A stretch of DNA of 16,936 nt from SAR202 cluster bacterium (GCA_009392675.1 VFFY01000193.1:1-16936), one strand, 5' to 3'; shown: positions 1 through 8,036, counted from the stretch's first letter. Notes: generated from the sequence alone by a model not told the origin. Made by a program: numbers and translations.

Positions 1-50
1 ATTTATGAGAATTAGTGTGATTTAACTCATGTGAATTGAGGAATATAGCT
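1..50. other. Upstream edge and rplM ribosome binding site
   Basis: The first 50 bases are too short to assign. All three plus frames hit a stop quickly (for example TAG at 13-15 and TAA at 23-25), so this is either the very end of a preceding gene or intergenic DNA. The sequence TGAGGA at 37-42 sits 8 bases before the ATG at 51 and is the likely ribosome site of rplM. In many bacteria truA or rplQ precedes rplM, but nothing here proves that. Confidence 0.4.
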
Positions 51-485
51 ATGGCGATAAAACAAAGAATGGAACAGCCGAATATAAGTGAATTGAAGCC
101 GGATTGGCATGTAATGGATGCGGAAGGCAAAACACTAGGTAGGATAAGCTCGGAAATTGCGATACTTTTGCAGGGCAAACACAAACCTGGATATGTTCCG
201 TATTTGAATACAGGGGACTATGTGGTTGTAGTAAATGCGGAAAAAATTCATGTCACAGGAAAGAAAATAGAGCAAAAGAAATACTACCGACACAGTGGAT
301 ACCATGGTGGTTTAACGGAAAGAACTTTACAGCAAATGCTGGATAAACACCCTGACCGTGTTATTAAACAGGCTGTCAAAGGAATGCTGCCAAAAAACAT
401 ACCGGGGAGGAGAATGTTGGGTAGATTGAAAGTTTATTCAGGAAATGAACACCCTCATCAGGCGCAAATAAAATCTGCTGAGTGA
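51..485 (+). CDS. rplM: 50S ribosomal protein L13
   Basis: This gene encodes large-subunit protein L13, an early-assembly protein that binds 23S rRNA. The 144-residue product matches the family's usual length of about 140-150. The typical landmarks are visible: the N-terminal WHVMDAEGKTLGRISSEIA stretch (residues 19-37), GKHKPGYVPYLNTGDYVVVV (42-61), YYRHSGYHGG (78-87), and the family signature around residues 109-138 with VKGMLPKN, GRLKVYSGNEHPHQAQ. ATG 51 is preferred because TGAGGA lies 8 bases upstream. The frame is open to a TTG at 36 and there is a second ATG at 69, so the N-terminus could shift by a few residues. rpsI follows 37 bases downstream, the near-universal L13-S9 pairing, so both should be on one transcript. 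Confidence 0.98.
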   Translation: MAIKQRMEQPNISELKPDWHVMDAEGKTLGRISSEIAILLQGKHKPGYVPYLNTGDYVVVVNAEKIHVTGKKIEQKKYYRHSGYHGGLTERTLQQMLDKHPDRVIKQAVKGMLPKNIPGRRMLGRLKVYSGNEHPHQAQIKSAE

Positions 486-522
486 CGAAGGGTTAATTGC
501 CTCATTCGGAAAGGAGAAAACA

Positions 523-921
523 TTGGTTGAACAACAGTACACATATGCAGTTGGTAGAAGAAAAACTTCAGTGGCGCAGGTTAGGCTATATCAGGATGCT
601 GGCCCTGTTGTTGTGGAAGACAAATTAATAGAAGACGCTTTTCCTTTTAGTACATGGCAACAAATAATAAATGAGCCTTTCACTGTAACAAACACCAAGG
701 GAAAGTTTCGGGTCGTGGCCAAGGTAAAAGGTGGTGGAGTTAGCGGACGAGCTGGAGCCATAAGGCACGGCATATCAAGGGCTCTTGCTGAAATTGACAA
801 TGGCCGATACAGAGATGAGCTGAAAAAGGCAGGGTTACTTACCAGAGATTCACGTGTGAAAGAACGTAAAAAACCTGGCCTTAAGGGAGCACGAAAGGCC
901 AAACAGTACACCAAGCGGTAA
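523..921 (+). CDS. rpsI: 30S ribosomal protein S9
   Basis: This gene encodes small-subunit protein S9, whose basic C-terminal tail reaches the P-site tRNA. The product has 132 residues, a normal length. It shows YAVGRRKTSVAQVRLY near the start (8-23), the conserved GGGVSGRAGAIRHGISRAL block (70-88), LLTRDSRVKERKKPGLKGAR (105-124) and the terminal QYTKR, which keeps the invariant Lys-Arg end. Translation starts at TTG 523. AAGGAG at 511-516 is 6 bases upstream, and the next in-frame alternatives would cut into the conserved first strand. It lies in an operon with rplM. Confidence 0.98.
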   Translation: MVEQQYTYAVGRRKTSVAQVRLYQDAGPVVVEDKLIEDAFPFSTWQQIINEPFTVTNTKGKFRVVAKVKGGGVSGRAGAIRHGISRALAEIDNGRYRDELKKAGLLTRDSRVKERKKPGLKGARKAKQYTKR

Positions 922-970
922 CTTAAACTGTAACTTGAGTTCCCTGGTGCTATAGAGATAGGTGCGAATT

Positions 971-1690
971 TTGGCAAACTCGAGAGCCATAACGTCAGCT
1001 GTTTTTAATACCTCTAGATTATCCATGGCAATGGAAAACTATCTTATGTCTATTCTTCGCCTTGAGGAACAACAGATCAAAGTTTCCGTTGCTCAATTGT
1101 CTGAGCATTTTAAAACTTTGCCGCTGGGAGAAGGGTTGGGTACATCACTTCCTTCTGTCAGTGCCATGATCAGAAGGATGTCCAGAGAAAAACTGGTTGG
1201 CATCTCCACAGACAAAGAGATTGTTTTGACCAAAAATGGTCGTCAATATGCGGAAGTTATTTTACGAAGACACCGTCTGGCTGAAAGACTTTTGGTAGAT
1301 GTTTTGCATATTGACCTTGAGTTTGCTCACATTGAGGCACATAGACTAGAACACACGATGTCTCCTTACCTGGAACAGAAGGTTGTAGACTTACTAGATA
1401 ACCCTCAGACCTGCCCCTTTGGACACCCGATACCAGGCAGTGGCTATACTATTCCAGCTAACGCTATAACGTTAGATAAGTGTAAGCCTGGCAGCAAATA
1501 TGTTTTGGACAGAGTTCCTGAGGACAATCAGGACTTATTAGCCTATTTTGTTGAAAAGAAATTTATCCCAGATACTTCCATTAGGATAATTGACTCATCT
1601 TTACCAAGAGGAATCGTAACACTAGAATGTAGTCAAGATGAACTTGTGTTTAGTACTATGGTGGCCAAACTTATATGGGTTAGGCCCTGA
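971..1690 (+). CDS. DtxR/MntR-family metal-dependent transcriptional regulator
   Basis: This is a metal-activated repressor. Residues about 17-90 form the winged helix (MENYLMSILRLEE, then SLPSVSAMIRRMSREKLVGI). Residues 95-155 form the dimerisation and metal-binding helices (RRHRLAERLL, AHIEAHRLEHTMSP, CPFGHPIPG). Residues 165-239 resemble the FeoA/SH3-like third domain. By comparison with DtxR, the expected ligands H101, E105, H120, E127 and H128 are present. The DtxR Cys102 position is His124, and the Met10 (MntR Asp8) position is Asn23, so the metal cannot be predicted. About ten extra residues (KTLPLGEGLG, 48-57) sit between the two DNA-binding helices. TTG 971 is chosen because of AGGTG-like bases 6 upstream. 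GTG 962 would add three residues. The stop is 13 bases before nnr, so the two are probably co-transcribed. Confidence 0.9.
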   Translation: MANSRAITSAVFNTSRLSMAMENYLMSILRLEEQQIKVSVAQLSEHFKTLPLGEGLGTSLPSVSAMIRRMSREKLVGISTDKEIVLTKNGRQYAEVILRRHRLAERLLVDVLHIDLEFAHIEAHRLEHTMSPYLEQKVVDLLDNPQTCPFGHPIPGSGYTIPANAITLDKCKPGSKYVLDRVPEDNQDLLAYFVEKKFIPDTSIRIIDSSLPRGIVTLECSQDELVFSTMVAKLIWVRP

Positions 1691-1703
1691 GAAGTAAAAA
1701 GTC

Positions 1704-3260
1704 TTGAAAATCGTCTCATCTCACCAAATGCGGGACCTTGAAGCTAGGAGTGAAACACTCGGAATATCCACCAATGAATTGATGAATAACGCTGGGTTTT
1801 CAATAGCGAGCCACATAGCGAAAAATATGGGGCCGGTGAAAGGCTTGAGAGTAGTTTCGCTCGTCGGGACAGGAAACAACGGATCTGATTGTTTAATAGC
1901 TAGTGGTCACTTAGCTAAATGGGGAGCCTCAGTTACTGCCGTGATTCTCAAACCACGTTCAGAACCTGACTTAAGGCGTCAGGAAACTTTGGAGAAGGGA
2001 ATTTCATTAATAGATATAAGTGAAGGAAAAGAAAATTGCGCTTTTTCCTCTATACATTCACTTTTAATAAATGCCCACATAATAGTCGACGGCATTTTAG
2101 GTATCGGTACCAGTTTACCCATTCGTGATCCCTTTAAAACGGTCCTTTCTGACATTAGGGCCTTAAATGAAAAAAAAGCGAAGTTTTTTTCTATAGACGT
2201 TCCTTCTGGTGTAGATTCTGACACCTCTGCAGTGGATCCAACAGCTTTTAAACCGGATGTGACGCTTGCACTTGGCCATCTGAAACCTTGTCATGTTAAC
2301 CAGCCCGCTGCTGATTTTTGTGGGGAAATAATTATTTGTGATATTGGTTTGCCGAATCATTTAAGCGTTGAGATAGATACCACATTGTTGTCGGATGAAT
2401 ATGTAAAACCCATTTTGCCAGGCCGATCGATTGCGTCCCACAAAGGTAGTTATGGAAAAGCGATGGTAGTAGGTGGATCAGATAACTACATTGGTGCACC
2501 GGTTCTTGCAGCTTCCTCAGCTATGAAAACAGGGCTTGGGCTTGTGACTATCGCGACCTTTAAGGATTTAGTAAATCCTATGGCTAATATGCTTCCGGAA
2601 GCTACCTTTTTGCGTCTCAAAGAGGACAGAATGGATGTAAGGTCCGGCCAACATATGGCAAGGCAAATTTTTGAAGCAGTGGAAGACTATAAAGTTTTAT
2701 TAATTGGATGTGGATTTGGAACTTCCCGAACAACACATAGGATTTTTCAAAACCTAGTTCTGTCTAACATTAAACTTCCTCAGCTTGTTTTAGATGGCGA
2801 CGGGTTGAATATACTTTCAAAAATTTCGAACTGGTGGGATAGGATACCTTTTGACAGTATATTAACCCCACATCCTAAGGAAATGTCACGTTTAACTAGG
2901 CTACCGGTGTCAGAAATACAATCGGATCGCCTAAATGTGGCAAAAAGATTTTCGGAGCAATGGGGAGTTGTTGTGGTTTTAAAGGGTGCCAATACTGTGA
3001 TATGTGATGCAAATGGTTCTTCAACAATAAGTCCTTTTGCAAATCCCATTTTATCTTCTGCTGGTACTGGCGACGTATTAGCAGGCTTGATTGCAGGGTT
3101 CATTGGACAGGGCAGTAGTCCTTTGGAAGCTTCTTCCTTGGGGGTTTACATTCATGGTAAAACTGCTGAATCAATTTCCCTTCAAATTGGATCTTCGGGG
3201 TTACTTGCAACTGAATTGGTGAATAATGTGCCATTTACGATCAAATATTTGAGGAATTAG
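1704..3260 (+). CDS. nnr: Bifunctional NAD(P)H-hydrate epimerase / ADP-dependent dehydratase
   Basis: This is a metabolite-repair enzyme that restores hydrated NADH and NADPH. The N-terminal YjeF domain (about 1-220) interconverts R and S NAD(P)HX. It shows VSLVGTGNNGSDC (51-63), VDGILGIGT (128-136) and DVPSGVDSDTS (165-175). The C-terminal ribokinase-like domain (about 230-515) dehydrates S-NAD(P)HX using ADP. It shows HKGSYGKAMVVGG (246-258), LDGDGLNIL (363-371), LTPHPKEMSRL (387-397), VVLKGANTVI (424-433) and SSAGTGDVLAG (451-461) with catalytic Asp457. The 518 residues fit the fused form. The start is TTG 1704, giving the family's usual MKIV beginning. The ribosome site is weak (GAGAAG, 1689-1694). 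The epimerase glycine loop reads GNNGSD where GNNGGD is usual, a conservative change. The gene sits between dtxR and ubiE with short gaps. Confidence 0.95.
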   Translation: MKIVSSHQMRDLEARSETLGISTNELMNNAGFSIASHIAKNMGPVKGLRVVSLVGTGNNGSDCLIASGHLAKWGASVTAVILKPRSEPDLRRQETLEKGISLIDISEGKENCAFSSIHSLLINAHIIVDGILGIGTSLPIRDPFKTVLSDIRALNEKKAKFFSIDVPSGVDSDTSAVDPTAFKPDVTLALGHLKPCHVNQPAADFCGEIIICDIGLPNHLSVEIDTTLLSDEYVKPILPGRSIASHKGSYGKAMVVGGSDNYIGAPVLAASSAMKTGLGLVTIATFKDLVNPMANMLPEATFLRLKEDRMDVRSGQHMARQIFEAVEDYKVLLIGCGFGTSRTTHRIFQNLVLSNIKLPQLVLDGDGLNILSKISNWWDRIPFDSILTPHPKEMSRLTRLPVSEIQSDRLNVAKRFSEQWGVVVVLKGANTVICDANGSSTISPFANPILSSAGTGDVLAGLIAGFIGQGSSPLEASSLGVYIHGKTAESISLQIGSSGLLATELVNNVPFTIKYLRN

Positions 3261-3267
3261 AAATACT

Positions 3268-3984
3268 TTGGTTCAGCTTAAAGGTAATGATAGATCGGCT
3301 TTTGTGGCATCAATGTTTGGAAGAATATCACGCCGATATGATCTACTAAATACCCTAATGACTGTCGGGATGCATTATATATGGAGAAGAAATGCGGCGA
3401 AATTGGCTGCAACCCATGTCTCGGGGGATATTTTAGATGTTGCTTCTGGCACTGGTGATTTTGCCTTTGACTTACTTAAACATTCCAACGTCGAGATTGT
3501 GGTTGGATTGGATTTTTCTCCCGAAATGTTAAATGTTGCTATAAGCAAGAGCGTTAAATTGGGGTTGGATGGTAGATTTATTCCTGTGATAGGGGATGCA
3601 CATCTTTTGCCGTTTTCAGAGGAAAGGTTTGCTAGTGTCACGGTTGGATTTGGGGTACGAAATTTTTCTGATCTGCCGAAGGCACTGGCAGATATCGTAA
3701 GAGTAACTAGGCGGGGTGGCAAAGTTACCGTGTTGGAAATCGTTAGGCCTCGAGGTAGATTGGCATCTGTTTTATTTTTGCGTTATTTCAGGTGGATGAC
3801 CCCCAAACTGGGAAGATTTTTTGCTGGGGATTACGAAGCTTATAAATATCTTCCGGAATCTGTTCAGAATTTTATGTCAGTTACGCAGCTTTCTGAAATT
3901 TTAGAAGGCGCAGGATTGCGAAACTTAGTTGTCGAGACTAAAGGGATGGGGTCAATCGCTATAATTTCAGGGGAAAGATCTTAA
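3268..3984 (+). CDS. ubiE: UbiE/MenG (COQ5) class C-methyltransferase, demethylmenaquinone methyltransferase
   Basis: This SAM-dependent methyltransferase probably carries out the ring C-methylation that turns demethylmenaquinone into menaquinone. The family's N-terminal signature is present: MFGRISRRYDLLNTLMTVG and WRR (16-41). So are SAM motif I LDVASGTGD (56-64), GLDFSPEML (80-88), GDAHLLPFSEERFASVT (109-125) with GFGVRN (127-132), the post-motif RVTRRGGKVTVLEI, and the C-terminal YLPESVQNFMS block (194-204). The 238 residues are normal. Translation starts at TTG 3268, 7 bases after nnr, and GAGG of the nnr tail is the only nearby ribosome-site-like sequence. Whether the quinone is mena- or ubiquinone cannot be read from this gene alone. 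No other quinone genes are in the window. Confidence 0.93.
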   Translation: MVQLKGNDRSAFVASMFGRISRRYDLLNTLMTVGMHYIWRRNAAKLAATHVSGDILDVASGTGDFAFDLLKHSNVEIVVGLDFSPEMLNVAISKSVKLGLDGRFIPVIGDAHLLPFSEERFASVTVGFGVRNFSDLPKALADIVRVTRRGGKVTVLEIVRPRGRLASVLFLRYFRWMTPKLGRFFAGDYEAYKYLPESVQNFMSVTQLSEILEGAGLRNLVVETKGMGSIAIISGERS

Positions 3985-3995
3985 TTCAAGGTCTT
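3975..3995 (+). repeat. Hairpin spanning both stop codons of convergent ubiE and htrA
   Basis: AAGATCTT (3975-3982) can pair with AAGGTCTT (3988-3995) across a 5-base loop, with one G-U wobble in the plus-strand RNA. The stem contains part of the ubiE stop and the htrA stop. No T-run follows, so it is at best a weak convergent terminator. On the minus-strand RNA the wobble becomes an A-C mismatch. Confidence 0.35.
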
Positions 3996-5083
3996 ACATC
4001 CAGGATTATGTCTGTCACTAAGGGAGTTTTTTCAGAAATATAGGTCACTGTTACTGTATCACCTACACCATAACCCCAAAGGAGGGGCAAGAACTCTGAC
4101 ATAGTTGGAGTTGAGGTTCCGTTAATTGCGGTAATGACATCCCCCACCTTAAGTTTTCCGTTATCTGCAGGACCATTCGATGATATGTGAGTAACGAATA
4201 TACCTTCTGAGACACCTAAGTCATACCTTTTTGAAATTGTATTGGTTGTATTTATACCACGGAGTCCTATTAACGGCCGTGTCACCTTTCCCTTTTTTAT
4301 GAGGCTATTTATCACCGGTTGTGCAACCGAAGAAGAGACTGAAAACCCTATTCCTTGGGCACCACTGTAGACAGCCGTGTTTATGCCAATAACTTCTCCC
4401 TCGTGATTGACTAAAGGACCACCACTGTTACCTTGATTGATAGCAGCGTCAGTTTGAATCATGTCGTATAAATCGCCTCTTTCAGTCTGAACTGTTCTTC
4501 CGACACCACTTATGATGCCGAATGTCACGCTTGGGCCACCCCTTAAACCCAATGCGTTCCCAATGGTAAATACCCAATCTCCGGGTCTAAGTACACCAGA
4601 TTCCCCAAATTTAATTGTAGAAAGGTTGTCCGCTTCTATTTTTATTACAGCGAGATCAGTTAAAACATCAAGTCCTACTATTTCAGCTGAATAGTTTCTG
4701 CCATCTGATAGAGATACTTCTATATCAGAAGTGTTTTGTATTACATGATAATTGGTAACAATATACCCATCATTACTGATGATTATGCCGGTTCCCGATC
4801 CTTCATCTGTAAAATCAAAGAAGCGGCCCTTTGAAACAATGTCTACGGATATGGATACGACAGATTGTTGGACATTTTCAACTAAATCGGCCAAAGGGAA
4901 CAAATTTTGTGTAACGTGGGGAGGGGTATCCAAATGAGCATTTTCAAATATGATTTTCTGGGTAAGGTCATTTGAATCAATGACAGGAGAGCGAGCCTCA
5001 TCACCAGAGCAAGCAAAAGTTGCCAAAATAGCTATTGCCAAAAGGAAAGAGCGAATATTTCTAAGGTTTAATTGAACGAACAA
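3986..5083 (-). CDS. htrA: HtrA/DegS-type trypsin-like serine protease with one PDZ domain
   Basis: This is an extracytoplasmic quality-control protease. The catalytic triad is visible as His113 (in IVTNYHVIQ), Asp143 (VLTDLAVIKIE) and Ser220 (INQGNSGGPLV). A single C-terminal PDZ domain covers about 272-365, with GIFVTHISSNGPADNGKLKV and GDVITAINGT. The N-terminus is a hydrophobic signal (12-24) ending in ACSG, so Cys25 may be lipidated. The -3 to -1 residues T-F-A are poor for a lipobox, and the signal could instead act as an uncleaved anchor. TTG 5083 is the start because no other start codon precedes the hydrophobic stretch. GGGG lies about 8 bases upstream. The gene overlaps the end of the YihY gene by 23 bases, which implies translational coupling. 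The 365-residue length is typical. Confidence 0.95.
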   Translation of the reverse strand: MFVQLNLRNIRSFLLAIAILATFACSGDEARSPVIDSNDLTQKIIFENAHLDTPPHVTQNLFPLADLVENVQQSVVSISVDIVSKGRFFDFTDEGSGTGIIISNDGYIVTNYHVIQNTSDIEVSLSDGRNYSAEIVGLDVLTDLAVIKIEADNLSTIKFGESGVLRPGDWVFTIGNALGLRGGPSVTFGIISGVGRTVQTERGDLYDMIQTDAAINQGNSGGPLVNHEGEVIGINTAVYSGAQGIGFSVSSSVAQPVINSLIKKGKVTRPLIGLRGINTTNTISKRYDLGVSEGIFVTHISSNGPADNGKLKVGDVITAINGTSTPTMSEFLPLLWGYGVGDTVTVTYISEKTPLVTDIILDVRP

Positions 5084-5972
5084 TCAAATTACCCCGTCTT
5101 TTCAATGCAAGGAACATTCTATCTAATTTGCTTTTCTCATCTTCTCCAACACCATATTTATGGAACATCGATGTGAGTTGCGCTCCAAAAAGTAATATGA
5201 TGGCGGAGATATAAAGCCATGCTTGCAAGGCTAAAAATGCTCCTACAGATCCATAAACTGCATTATAAAGAGAGAACGTACTCACCACCCATATGAAACA
5301 CCACTGCCCGGCAATAAACCCTATAGTGGCAATAAGGGCGCCGGGTACCACATACTGCATTCTCACTTTCATATTTGGCATCCATGCGTAAAGTATCATT
5401 ATAGATATGAACGCCAATATTGGTGAAATTAGTTGTGCTACTAAGCCAAGGATAAAATCTATTCGGAGATCTCCGTCTGGGTCAAAATGTTTGAAAAGAT
5501 CTGTTACAACCGAGATGATAGGGGCAGTCAAAAGTATTATCAAAACCAGTATTCCTGCGCCAAAAACTAAGCCGATATCTATCAACCTTTCTTTAAAGAA
5601 AGGCCTGGGACTTGTTACTCCCCAAGCTGTATTGATCCCTCTTCTAATGGCCCCAAAAGCTGCAGACGAAGCCCATATCAATCCAAGAAAACTGGCGATC
5701 CCGGTAATGGTACGAGCTTTCACTAGACCTTCCATAGTCGAACCGATTAATTCACTTGAAACAGGCAGAACTTCTGCCATTTGACTTGCCAACTCGGTTC
5801 TGTCGCTGTCTGGGCCAATGATGAATGCCATTACAGATACCACAGCCAAACCCAGTGGGAACATTGAAAACAATGCGTAAAAAGAAATAGCTGCCGCCAT
5901 GGAAACACAATTTTTAGATAAGAAATTGGTAACGGCTTCATAAAGGAAATTTATGATGCTATTCAGAGACAT
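5061..5972 (-). CDS. YihY/BrkB-family inner-membrane protein
   Basis: This is an integral membrane protein of the YihY family. The old name 'ribonuclease BN' is considered a misassignment, and the function is unsettled. The 303 residues contain six predicted helices at about 23-52, 90-108, 132-157, 173-197, 206-232 and 240-268. Family landmarks are AAAISFYALFSMFPLGLAVV (27-46), WASSAAFGAIRRGINTAWGV (100-119), YNAVYGSVGAFLALQAWLY (236-254) and GAQLTSMFHKYG (263-274). The tail is basic and cytoplasmic-looking (KRRG...RSIKP). The start is ATG 5972 with a weak AAGAA upstream. It lies 11 bases after the hydrolase gene and overlaps htrA, so the three form one minus-strand operon. Confidence 0.93.
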   Translation of the reverse strand: MSLNSIINFLYEAVTNFLSKNCVSMAAAISFYALFSMFPLGLAVVSVMAFIIGPDSDRTELASQMAEVLPVSSELIGSTMEGLVKARTITGIASFLGLIWASSAAFGAIRRGINTAWGVTSPRPFFKERLIDIGLVFGAGILVLIILLTAPIISVVTDLFKHFDPDGDLRIDFILGLVAQLISPILAFISIMILYAWMPNMKVRMQYVVPGALIATIGFIAGQWCFIWVVSTFSLYNAVYGSVGAFLALQAWLYISAIILLFGAQLTSMFHKYGVGEDEKSKLDRMFLALKRRGNLIVRSIKP

Positions 5973-5983
5973 CGATATAATTC

Positions 5984-6856
5984 TTAATTGTTTTGGCCGG
6001 AGAAGAATTCTCTCAATGCCTTTACCGTTCCTTCGCGATTTTCGCTATGAAGGCCATGTCCGGCACCATCTATTTCCTTAACAACACCTTTATTAGAAGG
6101 TATCTTAGAAGCCATTTCATTGGCTTGATTAAGATCTAGCACAGTAGATGTTTCGCCTCTGATAATCATTGTGTCGCAGGATATTCTGGGTACACAGTCC
6201 CACAGGAATTCTCCTTCTTTAAGGGCCGTTCTACCTAAAAGCCACTTCATCTCTGGATCGGTTTTCGGTATGAGTATCCCATCCCAATTTGTGCGATAGG
6301 TGTATTTAACAATTTGCCATAATTGGTTGTCGTTTAAAGTAGGCTCGGACTCCTTATGCCAATCAAATGCTTGTTCAGGTGTGAAAAAACCTCTAGGTTT
6401 TTCTTTTGCGCCTTTTGTCATTCTTTGGTTAGCTGTGGCTTTACCGGCAGGCGAAGGGTCTGGCACTGGCCCATAATCTCCCAATGCTAGATGCGAAATA
6501 AAATCCCCGTAATATGCTCCCAAAGCTATGCCTATCCGGGATCCTTGGGAATGGCCGTAATAATCAAAAGGATATAGACCGGTGACTTTAGCAAATGCGG
6601 CTACGTCGGAAGCGAAGTTCTGAACCGAATAACCCCCTCTGCTCCAATCGCTATCACCGCAACCTCGAGCATCTAAGGCTATAACATGCCACTTGTCTGA
6701 AAATTCTGGGGATATTTCATCAAAAAGATGAGCGTGACCGCCGATACCATGCATCAATATGAGAGGTTTTTTTGTTTTGTCACCACCCCAATCAAGGTAA
6801 TGAATTTTGAGATCATTTGCAACGACCCATTTATCTTCAGGGTAAAAATCGCTCAT
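5984..6856 (-). CDS. Alpha/beta-fold hydrolase, substrate unknown
   Basis: This is a soluble alpha/beta hydrolase of 290 residues with no signal peptide. The oxyanion motif LILMHGIGG (32-40) is visible, as is DARGCGDSD (62-70). The nucleophile elbow is GHSQGS, with Ser103, and the catalytic His is probably 267 in GAGHGLH. The acid is ambiguous: after strand 6 the sequence is RGETSTVLD, with Thr where an Asp often stands, leaving Glu235 or Asp241 as candidates. Residues about 128-220 form a cap region rich in Lys and Trp. ATG 6856 is preferred over GTG 6865 because AGAGGTG lies 6 bases upstream of the ATG. It leads an operon with the YihY and htrA genes. Esterase, lactonase or C-C hydrolase activity is possible, and the context does not decide. 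Confidence 0.9.
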   Translation of the reverse strand: MSDFYPEDKWVVANDLKIHYLDWGGDKTKKPLILMHGIGGHAHLFDEISPEFSDKWHVIALDARGCGDSDWSRGGYSVQNFASDVAAFAKVTGLYPFDYYGHSQGSRIGIALGAYYGDFISHLALGDYGPVPDPSPAGKATANQRMTKGAKEKPRGFFTPEQAFDWHKESEPTLNDNQLWQIVKYTYRTNWDGILIPKTDPEMKWLLGRTALKEGEFLWDCVPRISCDTMIIRGETSTVLDLNQANEMASKIPSNKGVVKEIDGAGHGLHSENREGTVKALREFFSGQNN

Positions 6857-7007
6857 GGATAGCACCTCTTATTTAAACTTGTCCAACGTTCGTTGAAAGT
6901 GAGGAACCTATTCTACCAATAATAGCAACTTAAGCTTACTTTTTATGTGTACTGCTCTTGTAGAATTAAAGAACGGGACAAACATCTAATTTCTATAGGC
7001 ACTAAAA
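6857..7007. promoter_or_regulatory. Divergent intergenic region between the hydrolase operon and queA
   Basis: This 151-base stretch separates two outward-facing genes, so it should hold both promoters. For queA, TAGAAT at 6961-6966 is a 5-of-6 match to a -10 box, 41 bases before the start. No good -35 lies 17 bases before it. On the other strand, TAGAAT (plus-strand 6910-6915) is a possible -10 for the hydrolase operon, again without a clear -35. A short inverted repeat, CAACG TT CGTTG (6884-6895), lies in the hydrolase leader. No coding sequence is evident. Confidence 0.4.
6884..6895. repeat. Short inverted repeat upstream of hydrolase operon
   Basis: The two five-base arms CAACG and CGTTG are separated by TT, 28 bases before the hydrolase ATG. 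The size and position would suit a dimeric repressor, but the arms are short and no regulator gene lies next to it, so chance is possible. Confidence 0.25.
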
Positions 7008-8036
7008 TTGAAGACTGCTGATTTTGATTACAAACTTCCACAAGAATTGATTGCCCAATCTCCACTAGAACCAAGAGATCACTCACGACTTATGATAATG
7101 GATCGAAAAAATGGTCGAATTTCGCATCGTAAATTTTATGATGTTTCTGAATATTTAGATCGTGGGGATGTGTTGGTCTTCAATGACAGTAGGGTCATAC
7201 CAGCAAGAATGTTTGGATCAACAGTGGATAGAGGAAGCAGAGTCGAACTACTGTTGCTCTCTCAGATCAGTCCCAATGTTTGGAAAACCTTAGTTAAACC
7301 GGGACGAAGAATGAGAAAGGGGACAAAATTTCTAGTAAATGGAACGGATGGCAAACAATTAATTGGGAGAATTCGGGAGCAATATCTTGATGGTAGTCGG
7401 AAAGTTGAATTTGAATCTGAGTTAAACTTCGAGTATTTTGGGTCGGTGCCTCTCCCCCCATACATACATGAAACATCAGTACCTGCTGACCGATACCAGA
7501 CTGTATATGCTGAAAATGAAGGAAGCATCGCGGCCCCGACTGCTGGTCTTCATTTCACAAAACAATTACTTAAACGGATATCTGATAAAGGAGTGTCGCT
7601 AGAATTTGTAACCCTTCATGTCGGTTGGGACTCCTTCCGGCCTCTAAAGACCAATGATCTCTCAGAGCACAAAATGCATTCAGAATACTGGGAACTTAGC
7701 CGTGATGTGTGTGACAGAATAAATCTGGCGAAAGCTGAAGGAAGGAGGGTCATATCTGTAGGGACCACAGCGGTCCGGCTTCTAGAAAATGCTGCAAGAA
7801 TCAATTCATCTCCTACTTTAAGTCCAGGGTCTGGATGGGCTGACATTTTTATTAAACCAGGATATCAATTCCGGGTTGTGGATAGTTTAATCACAAATTT
7901 CCACTTGCCTAAATCTACTTTACTAATGTTAACCAGTGCACTTGCGGGTAAGGATAATGTTTTAGAGGCCTATAAAGAAGCGGTCCAGAGCCGGTATAGG
8001 TTTTATAGCTTTGGTGATGCAATGTTCATAGTTTAA
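7008..8036 (+). CDS. queA: S-adenosylmethionine:tRNA ribosyltransferase-isomerase
   Basis: QueA transfers and rearranges the ribose of SAM onto 7-aminomethyl-7-deazaguanine at tRNA position 34, making epoxyqueuosine. The 342 residues match the family. Visible signatures are MKTADFDYKLPQELIAQ (1-17), EPRDHSRL (21-28), VFNDSRVIPAR (57-67), PLPPYI (148-153), YQTVYA (163-168), AAPTAGLHFT (175-184), LHVGWDSFRPL (203-213, more often LHVGLGTF), HKMHSEYWELS (221-231), SVGTTAVRLLE (250-260), and NFHLPKSTLLML (297-308). TTG 7008 is chosen because it yields the family's standard N-terminus. AGGC about 8 bases before it is a weak ribosome site. No other queuosine gene is present, so the precursor genes must lie elsewhere. 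Confidence 0.97.
   Translation: MKTADFDYKLPQELIAQSPLEPRDHSRLMIMDRKNGRISHRKFYDVSEYLDRGDVLVFNDSRVIPARMFGSTVDRGSRVELLLLSQISPNVWKTLVKPGRRMRKGTKFLVNGTDGKQLIGRIREQYLDGSRKVEFESELNFEYFGSVPLPPYIHETSVPADRYQTVYAENEGSIAAPTAGLHFTKQLLKRISDKGVSLEFVTLHVGWDSFRPLKTNDLSEHKMHSEYWELSRDVCDRINLAKAEGRRVISVGTTAVRLLENAARINSSPTLSPGSGWADIFIKPGYQFRVVDSLITNFHLPKSTLLMLTSALAGKDNVLEAYKEAVQSRYRFYSFGDAMFIV

Noticed and set aside
591..977. Antisense frame of 128 codons over rpsI
   Set aside because: It lies opposite a certain ribosomal protein gene, has no homology I recognise, and is a by-product of the rpsI codon pattern.
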